A DNA stretch of 11,674 bases, taken from DATAYF01 sp036272735 (GTDB taxonomy: Bacteria; Chloroflexota; Ktedonobacteria; Ktedonobacterales; Ktedonobacteraceae). The stretch covers positions 1 through 11,674 of the forward strand of contig DATAYF010000308.1 of assembly GCA_036272735.1 (NCBI GenBank), written 5' to 3'. Positions 6,454-11,674 of the stretch are shown piece by piece (position 1 is the first letter of the stretch; the number at the start of each line of letters is the position of its first letter). The position numbers and the translations under genes are program-made. The notes beneath the pieces were generated by a model. That model saw only the letters and a list, made by a program, of their open reading frames with translations, was not told the origin of the DNA and made no database searches.

Positions 6454-8886
6454 CTACTGGTTGACGGTGACGATCTTGATGTCATCAATCGAGCCGGGCA
6501 AGTGGTCTGCGCCGAAGGGCAGGTTGATCTGCACGGTGGCAACGCCCGGCTGTGCGTTTAAATAGGCTAGCGCAGCTGCTGATGTGGCCCCCTTGATCGA
6601 TTGCTGCCACGCGCTGATCTGTTGCGGCGACAACAGGTAGACCCAGGTGTTTTTGGCGGAGACGCTGACGTAGGCCACGCCGTTCTTGCCTGCTTGTGCG
6701 CTCGCTGGCATGGTTACGCTCGGCTGACCCTGGGCCTGGTAGCTGCTATTCAAGGTCTGCCTGGCCGACGTTTGTAAAAGCTGTACGGCGGCTTGTGTGG
6801 CCTGCGCTTTGCTGTAGACGCTGACACGGCCCGCGATAGCAACTGTGACCTCTACCTGATCGCTTTGTGCCCCCAGCGGATGATTTGTCCTGGTGCTCGT
6901 GCTGTATATTGGTTGCCCTACCATCACCTCGTCACGTGGCAACTGGTGCGCAATCTGCTGGGCAACCTGGCGCTGCAATTGCGCAGCCAAACTGGTGCGC
7001 ACCCCAGCGATATCGGCTTGCGCGACCGTGTGCAACATCTGCGGGTCCGTACCGCCGCCGAACGCCTGAGGGTTTCTGACTTGTAGCAGGTTATTACAAC
7101 AGCTTCCATCGAGGGCGTGCGCCGCGACATTGCCCGCGCTGCCCGCCTGCACAGCCGTGACCGTCGTGGCGACACTGCCACCAGCATCGCGAGTTGGCAC
7201 CACGACGCTCTGCGCCACCTGGAAGCGCTGCCCATCCACGGATGTGAGCGCCTGCCCGGCCGGAACCGTCACCGGACTATGCCCATTATTCAAGAAAAAG
7301 ACAAAACCCTGCGCCACGGCCCCACCAGCCGTTTTCGTACCGCTCGTCTGCACGCTCCGCTTGGCGCTGGCACTGCTCTGCACGATGTGGTCGGGAATGG
7401 TGTGAGTAGTAAGATTGGTCTGTTTGACTTTAGGAGAGGCGGTCAGCACGTACTGATCTTGCAGTACCTTGCTTTGCGCGGTGATATAAACGGTGGCGAC
7501 GGGCGCGGTTCCCAACAGGGGAAAGCCTGCTGGAAAGAAGCTATACCCCAGCACACGTGGCATCAAGAGCAGCGCCAGCAGCAGCAGAGGAACGATCAAC
7601 GCGCTCCACATCCAGCCATGCGAACGCCGTGGTTTTCGTACCGCGTGCTGTGCCTGGTTTGCCGTCGCGACATCATACTCCAGCTCCGGTTCTTCAGTGA
7701 TGCGCTGCCGTGGCCTGGCCGTGTCACTGGCCCATTGCCGTTCGCGCAGGTCACGCGTTGGTTGAACTGCTCGTTTCGCACGCGCTTCACGCACGGCAAC
7801 CGGCGGCAGTTCTCGCGTACGTCGTGGCGGGGCAGGCCGTTGTGCACTAGTTTCATCATCCGCACCCAACCACTCGATTTTCGGCTCGTGCATGCGGTCA
7901 GCGGCATCGTACAGGTTTAACGGCGCGGGGATATGCTTGAGTGGTGGGATATCCTTATCATCCACCTCCTCGATCAACAGACCATCTTCGATATCCGCTT
8001 CAACAGGTGCCGCGTCCACCTCCCCTCCGGCCAGGCTACCACTTATGGCGGACAGGAACGCGGCATGTAGTTCGGCGATGTTCTGATAGCGGTCCTCCTG
8101 GCGCTTCGCCATCGCTATACGCACGACCTCATCCAGTTCCAATGGCAACGAGGCATCGCGCTCGCGGGGCGAGGGGATCGGATCGTACAAGTGCATCTCG
8201 ATCACGCGCACGTCGTCGGGATCGTTGTAGGGCAATTCGCCCGTGAGCATCTGGAACAGCAGGACACCTAGTGCGTAGATATCCGTCAGTTGGGTGACGA
8301 TGCCGCGTGTCTGCTCAGGAGCCATGTAGTGCGGGGTGCCGGGCACGAGGTTGAGGGGAATGGGTCTGCCCGTTTGCGATGTATCGGGCTGACGCGTGCT
8401 ACGTACCAGTCCAAAATCGGCGAGATAGACATTGGGAGGTCCACTTTTGCGCTCTTCAAGCAGCACGTTCGAGGACTTGATGTCGCGATGGATCAGACCA
8501 GCGTCATGCGCGTACTCCACGGCCTCAAGCAACTGCTCATAAATAGCCGCCACCTCATCGAGATTGGGCAGGCCACGACGCAGGTAGCCGCTGAGCGTGC
8601 CACCATCTACAAAAGGCATAACCAGGTACAAGATGCCTTGTTCATCGCCGAATTCGATCAAAGGCAAGATGTGCGGATGGTGCAGCCGAGCAATCGTGCG
8701 CGCCTCGCGTGCGAAGCGCCGCCGCATATCGCGATCCGTGGCATAATCCCCCAGGATTACCTTAATCGCCACGCGTCGCCCAAAGGCCGTACGTTGCCGC
8801 CCCTCGTAGACAGCACCCATACCGCCTTTGTTAATGCGCCGGATCACATCATAATTTCCAAGCTGCTGGCCCTCTAAAGAAAGCAT
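6454..8886 (-). CDS. Single-pass membrane Ser/Thr kinase with baseplate-J-like ectodomain
   Basis: Eukaryote-like (PknB-type) protein kinase, 810 residues from ATG 8884-8886. Kinase domain about 11-282: G-loop NKGGMG 19-24, K42 in VAIKV, E61 in helix C, HRDIKSSN 133-140, DFG 157-159, APE 189-191. A charged, Pro/Arg-rich linker (283-424) leads to a membrane helix at about 426-446. The outside part starts with ATVYITAQSKV (464-474), then a baseplate-J-like domain with AQGFVFFLNNG and QAGSAGNVAA, a CC pair at 596-597, and a C-terminal WVYLLSPQQ...QPGVATVQI module. These outer segments match the neighbouring 838-aa protein. The frame extends upstream to a GTG at 9081, but those 65 residues run through the MITE-like repeat and look non-native, while the chosen start has AAAGGA about 11 bases away. 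The first Gly of the G-loop is Asn. The gene ends with TAG followed at once by TAA. Confidence 0.92.
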   Translation of the reverse strand: MLSLEGQQLGNYDVIRRINKGGMGAVYEGRQRTAFGRRVAIKVILGDYATDRDMRRRFAREARTIARLHHPHILPLIEFGDEQGILYLVMPFVDGGTLSGYLRRGLPNLDEVAAIYEQLLEAVEYAHDAGLIHRDIKSSNVLLEERKSGPPNVYLADFGLVRSTRQPDTSQTGRPIPLNLVPGTPHYMAPEQTRGIVTQLTDIYALGVLLFQMLTGELPYNDPDDVRVIEMHLYDPIPSPRERDASLPLELDEVVRIAMAKRQEDRYQNIAELHAAFLSAISGSLAGGEVDAAPVEADIEDGLLIEEVDDKDIPPLKHIPAPLNLYDAADRMHEPKIEWLGADDETSAQRPAPPRRTRELPPVAVREARAKRAVQPTRDLRERQWASDTARPRQRITEEPELEYDVATANQAQHAVRKPRRSHGWMWSALIVPLLLLALLLMPRVLGYSFFPAGFPLLGTAPVATVYITAQSKVLQDQYVLTASPKVKQTNLTTHTIPDHIVQSSASAKRSVQTSGTKTAGGAVAQGFVFFLNNGHSPVTVPAGQALTSVDGQRFQVAQSVVVPTRDAGGSVATTVTAVQAGSAGNVAAHALDGSCCNNLLQVRNPQAFGGGTDPQMLHTVAQADIAGVRTSLAAQLQRQVAQQIAHQLPRDEVMVGQPIYSTSTRTNHPLGAQSDQVEVTVAIAGRVSVYSKAQATQAAVQLLQTSARQTLNSSYQAQGQPSVTMPASAQAGKNGVAYVSVSAKNTWVYLLSPQQISAWQQSIKGATSAAALAYLNAQPGVATVQINLPFGADHLPGSIDDIKIVTVNQ

Positions 8887-8930
8887 CCCTGGCTCTATCC
8901 TTTCAACATTACGCACGCCCGAATTATCCG

Positions 8931-9052
8931 TAGGGACCAATTTATCGTGTCCTCCGTGCCTGCTCGACCAACAAACCCGGCGCCATGCAACGTTCCATCT
9001 GCGGTGGTCGCTATGTATGTATTGTCTGGCGGACACGATAAATCGGTCCCTA
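8931..9052. mobile_element. MITE-like element with TA ends
   Basis: Inverted repeats at 8930-8955 and 9028-9053 match at 24 of 26 positions, each starting GTAGGGACC and ending in GTCC plus three bases. The interior is about 70 bp and has no gene. TA dinucleotides at 8931-8932 and 9051-9052 fit insertion at TA, as for IS630/Tc1-mariner-type elements; no longer target duplication is clear. It lies between the 838-aa protein gene and the kinase gene. Without it the gap would shrink from 191 to about 69 bp. Transcribed, it would fold into a long hairpin between the two genes. Confidence 0.7.
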
Positions 9053-9077
9053 CACCAATTACCACATCCCCCCACAA

Positions 9078-11594
9078 TCACCCATTGCCCGGTTGCGTGG
9101 CGGGCGTGGAGGTGGGGAGCAAGGGCAGGCTACTACTTGTCCCGCCCGCACCTGTATTTTGCAGACCCGGCACGTCTTGCACCACCATCGATATCTGGTT
9201 GGCGTCGTTCGGCAATACCGAATTATTAACCGAGATCGAGACGTTATGCACGCCCGCTTGCGAGGCCAACAGCGTTTTGGCGTCGTTCGTGCTCTTGCCA
9301 GCAATTTGCTTGGCAAGCTGTTGCTTCTGCTGGGCGGTGAACTGGTAGACCCACAGGCCCTGCGCGCTGACCAGCAAGGTGACGCTGCCGTTGGCGGTCA
9401 TCGATTGCACCTGCGGATGCACCACGATATTGCCCTTCAATGCATAGCCCGGCCCAGCATCGGTCGTAGCCTTGCTCTGTAGCAGCTTGGAGACAATGCT
9501 CGTCATGCCGGCCTGATCGTAGGCCATCGACTTACACGTGACCGAGACGGTGGCATTGGTCGTGGGTACGTCGCGCCCCAGGTCGCCTATAGGCGCACTC
9601 GTGTTGACCTGCGCCGGACAATTGGTGGCCGCCGCCAACTGCTCGCCCGACTTGAGGCTGCTCTTCAGCGAGTCGTTAGCCTTCGTGGTCAGTTGCTCTT
9701 TGACCCCGTTCACAAAGGCGTTCACATCGCCCTGCTGCACAAAATTGTAATTCTTCGCATCCTGCCCACCGCTAAACGCAGCACTATTGTGCACAAACAC
9801 AGAATTACTCGCTGTACAGCACGTTCCACTGATCGATCCAGCCGCAACATTGCCAACGCTTCCAGCATTGGTAGCATGTGCTTCCACCGATGCCGAACCT
9901 TGATTGCCACCGGGCACAGCAGCAGGAATAGTTACTAATGTATCGTTGGTAACAAACACCCCATTGCCTGCATTAAATCGCTCACCAGCACTCACTGAAA
10001 ATGAGGTAAAGGAACCATTAAAAAACGTCAAACGTCCACGCGCCCTCGCGGCTGGAACCTGGTTATGGCCGCTGCCGGTGATGGTTTTCGTCTGGCTCTG
10101 TGGCTGCGATGTGAGCGTGCGAGCATTGACCTGGCGCTGGTTGTTGTCCGCCTTGCCGTTCGTAACTCCTAAAATTACATAGCTATTGGAGACGACCTTG
10201 CTATCCGGCGTGATCGTGACGGTGGCCGGGGCCGTGGTGCCGGGAACGATGCCCTTCAACGGACTACCAGGGGCACCAGATAGCGAGAAAATGATACCGC
10301 CGACGATCAGCAGCACCGCCAGGATCAACAACGCCGCCACCAGTGGACGCACGCGCCTATCGCGCTTTGCCAATCTGGCCCCACCATTACCACCACCGCC
10401 AACGATACCGGCTCCCATACCACTGCTATACGCCGGCAGCTTGCCGGTCGAGCGTCTGTGCACGGTAGCCGCGGCCCCCGCCGCACCCAGTGCTCCGAAG
10501 CCTACCGCCGCCAATTTCCCGCTACTACGTTTGCGTGACACGGGATCACCGAACGAGTCGAAATCCTCGTCCGCGAAATCCTTATGCGATGGTGGGGCCA
10601 GTTTAAGCGTACTGCGCCCGCCACTACTACGCACCGGCATCAACTCAATCGGCTCAGGCGCGCCGGGTCCACTGGGCCGCGACGTGGGACCACTATTACT
10701 GCCCTTGCGCGTCTCTTCGATGGGCACAGTTGGTCCCGTCGTTCCCGGCTGAGTACGTGGTGGCAGCGCGAAATCCTCTTCCTCGTCATCATCCTGGTAA
10801 TCATCACCCACATCACTCACATCACCCACGTCGCCCAGGCTGATCGCATCCACGCCATCAACCGTCTCATCAGCTCCTGGCGAGGTGTGCTGATCCCCCT
10901 GGTGCAGCGCCTCCGCGCCCTCAGCCACGGCTCCGGCTGCCACAGCCCCACCCATCATAGCCGGAACGCGCTGGTCCTTGCCCGCCTCGCGACTACCTGC
11001 CTGGTCAGGGTGATCGGGCGCAGCCACCAGGGGATCATCGAAGTCATCCGGTTCACCAAACTTATCAGTATCCACCATGTCTCCCGGCTCCGACTGCTCA
11101 AAATCGTCGAAGTCGGGGGCTTCTTCCTGCCCGTGCTCTGGTGTTGTCCCCATGCCAGTATGACTACTGGCATCGACCTTGCCCGGCACGGCTTTCATCG
11201 CACCGGTATACCTGGCCGAGCCGAACAGGCCGCGCCCCTGCTGCCGTGCCTGGTCGCGTAGAGCCTCGGCATAGCTATCCAGCGACGAATAGACAGTAAA
11301 GCGCCGTTGTCGTGCAAGTTCCGCAGGACCAGCACCACTTTGCGCAATAAAGACCAGTTGCACGCTCAATTTGCGCCGTAGACTTTTCAAATCATCAAAA
11401 TCTACCGCGCGCTGAAAGGCGCTATTCTGATTTGGCAAAACGATGGCTACCTGCTGCTTGCCCAATTTATCAAGTGTAAGAATTGCAGTGAGCACGCTTT
11501 TCCGGTCATCGGTGGGAGCAACGTAGATGATACCAATAGCTGCGCCCTGGGAATCGGTCGTGCCCAATAAGTCCGTGCCATTGCCCTGTCTCAT
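9078..11594 (-). CDS. Single-pass membrane protein: alpha/beta domain, acidic linker, baseplate-J-like ectodomain
   Basis: Protein of 838 residues with no assigned function. Residues about 18-112 form an alternating alpha/beta domain (IGIIYVAPTDD, VAIVLPNQ, VQLVFIAQ, FTVYSSLDSYAEAL), like the N-terminal domain found in many baseplate-J-type proteins of Gram-positive and candidate-phyla bacteria. Residues about 130-410 are low-complexity: acidic (DDFDD, DDDEEEDF), Ser/Gly/Pro-rich, with repeated basic RSSGK/RSTGK motifs near the membrane. A membrane helix follows at about 417-438 after RDRR. The outside part has PATVTITPDSKVV (456-468), a baseplate-J-like domain with RGRLTFFNG and NAGSVGNVAAGS, a CC pair at 592-593, and a WVYQFTAQQ...QAGVHNVSI module, then a Pro/Ser/Thr tail. 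The outer part parallels the kinase encoded next. The ATG at 11592-11594 has GAGGG(A) about 4-6 bases upstream. The stop overlaps a GTG (GTGA) that opens the extended kinase frame. Charge pattern around the helix suits an N-in, C-out topology. Confidence 0.85.
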   Translation of the reverse strand: MRQGNGTDLLGTTDSQGAAIGIIYVAPTDDRKSVLTAILTLDKLGKQQVAIVLPNQNSAFQRAVDFDDLKSLRRKLSVQLVFIAQSGAGPAELARQRRFTVYSSLDSYAEALRDQARQQGRGLFGSARYTGAMKAVPGKVDASSHTGMGTTPEHGQEEAPDFDDFEQSEPGDMVDTDKFGEPDDFDDPLVAAPDHPDQAGSREAGKDQRVPAMMGGAVAAGAVAEGAEALHQGDQHTSPGADETVDGVDAISLGDVGDVSDVGDDYQDDDEEEDFALPPRTQPGTTGPTVPIEETRKGSNSGPTSRPSGPGAPEPIELMPVRSSGGRSTLKLAPPSHKDFADEDFDSFGDPVSRKRSSGKLAAVGFGALGAAGAAATVHRRSTGKLPAYSSGMGAGIVGGGGNGGARLAKRDRRVRPLVAALLILAVLLIVGGIIFSLSGAPGSPLKGIVPGTTAPATVTITPDSKVVSNSYVILGVTNGKADNNQRQVNARTLTSQPQSQTKTITGSGHNQVPAARARGRLTFFNGSFTSFSVSAGERFNAGNGVFVTNDTLVTIPAAVPGGNQGSASVEAHATNAGSVGNVAAGSISGTCCTASNSVFVHNSAAFSGGQDAKNYNFVQQGDVNAFVNGVKEQLTTKANDSLKSSLKSGEQLAAATNCPAQVNTSAPIGDLGRDVPTTNATVSVTCKSMAYDQAGMTSIVSKLLQSKATTDAGPGYALKGNIVVHPQVQSMTANGSVTLLVSAQGLWVYQFTAQQKQQLAKQIAGKSTNDAKTLLASQAGVHNVSISVNNSVLPNDANQISMVVQDVPGLQNTGAGGTSSSLPLLPTSTPATQPGNG

Positions 11595-11640
11595 ATCTTC
11601 CCTCGCATCCCTGAATGCAGTTTTCCCGCTTTTTGGTGCT

Positions 11641-11646
11641 ATTTTA
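11641..11646 (-). promoter_or_regulatory. Possible -10 box for the 838-aa protein gene
   Basis: On the - strand TAAAAT (five of six) lies about 47 bp before the ATG in an AT-rich stretch. No good -35 box is found at 16-18 bp (best is TTCGGA, three of six). The start region otherwise shows a normal ribosome site and about 40 bases of leader. Confidence 0.35.
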
Positions 11647-11674
11647 CACTAAAATGAAAATTTCCGAAAGCCCT

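Noticed and set aside
8887..9081. Kinase start at GTG 9081
   Set aside because: The extra 65 residues are mostly encoded by the MITE-like repeat, rich in Trp/Arg/Cys/His without family resemblance, and the inner ATG directly precedes the conserved kinase start.
11591..11608. Five-residue ORF (MRGKI) overlapping the start of the 838-aa protein gene
   Set aside because: No proper ribosome site precedes it, and the GAGGG inside it serves the main start well; likely chance.
1..11674. CRISPR array, tRNA or rRNA genes
   Set aside because: No regularly spaced repeats and no tRNA or rRNA-like cores were seen.

Overview
The window looks like chromosomal DNA of a GC-rich, soil-type bacterium with many eukaryote-like Ser/Thr kinases. 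The kinase style, with a cytosolic kinase, one membrane helix and a baseplate-J-like ectodomain, together with the IS1182-type transposase, suggests Chloroflexota, most likely a Ktedonobacteria-like lineage. That placement is inferred from protein style and not from a marker gene.

From left to right: (1) positions 1-1440 hold the 3' part of an IS1182-like transposase on the + strand, open at the window edge and ending 16 bp from the convergent rtcB stop. (2) Positions 1457-3652 hold an RNA-repair unit on the - strand: a near-consensus sigma70-type promoter, a possible 21-residue leader ORF overlapping the next start, archease, a 148-bp spacer with repeats and an inverted repeat, and rtcB (RNA ligase). 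(3) Positions 3704-5956 hold a two-gene - strand unit: cystathionine beta-synthase with a C-terminal pair of CBS domains, then a PPP-type metallophosphatase 18 bp downstream. (4) Positions 5957-6453 contain no convincing gene. They have a good - strand promoter just behind the kinase gene, many hairpins, a terminator-like site, and sequence resembling IS200/IS605 ends. (5) Positions 6454-11594 hold two large - strand membrane-protein genes. The upstream one encodes an 838-aa protein (alpha/beta N-terminal domain, long acidic linker, one membrane helix, baseplate-J-like ectodomain). The downstream one encodes a Ser/Thr kinase (810 aa from the preferred start) with one membrane helix and a clearly related ectodomain. 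A 122-bp MITE-like element with 26-nt inverted ends sits between them.

The best candidate for an undescribed system is the pair in (5): two single-pass proteins that share an ectodomain but carry different cytoplasmic parts, a kinase in one and a non-kinase domain plus an acidic, Ser/Thr-bearing linker in the other. This suggests co-assembly or shared ligand sensing outside the membrane and phosphorylation inside; that is inference. The RNA-repair genes act together by established knowledge: archease promotes guanylylation and multiple turnover of RtcB. The cystathionine synthase and phosphatase genes are probably co-transcribed.
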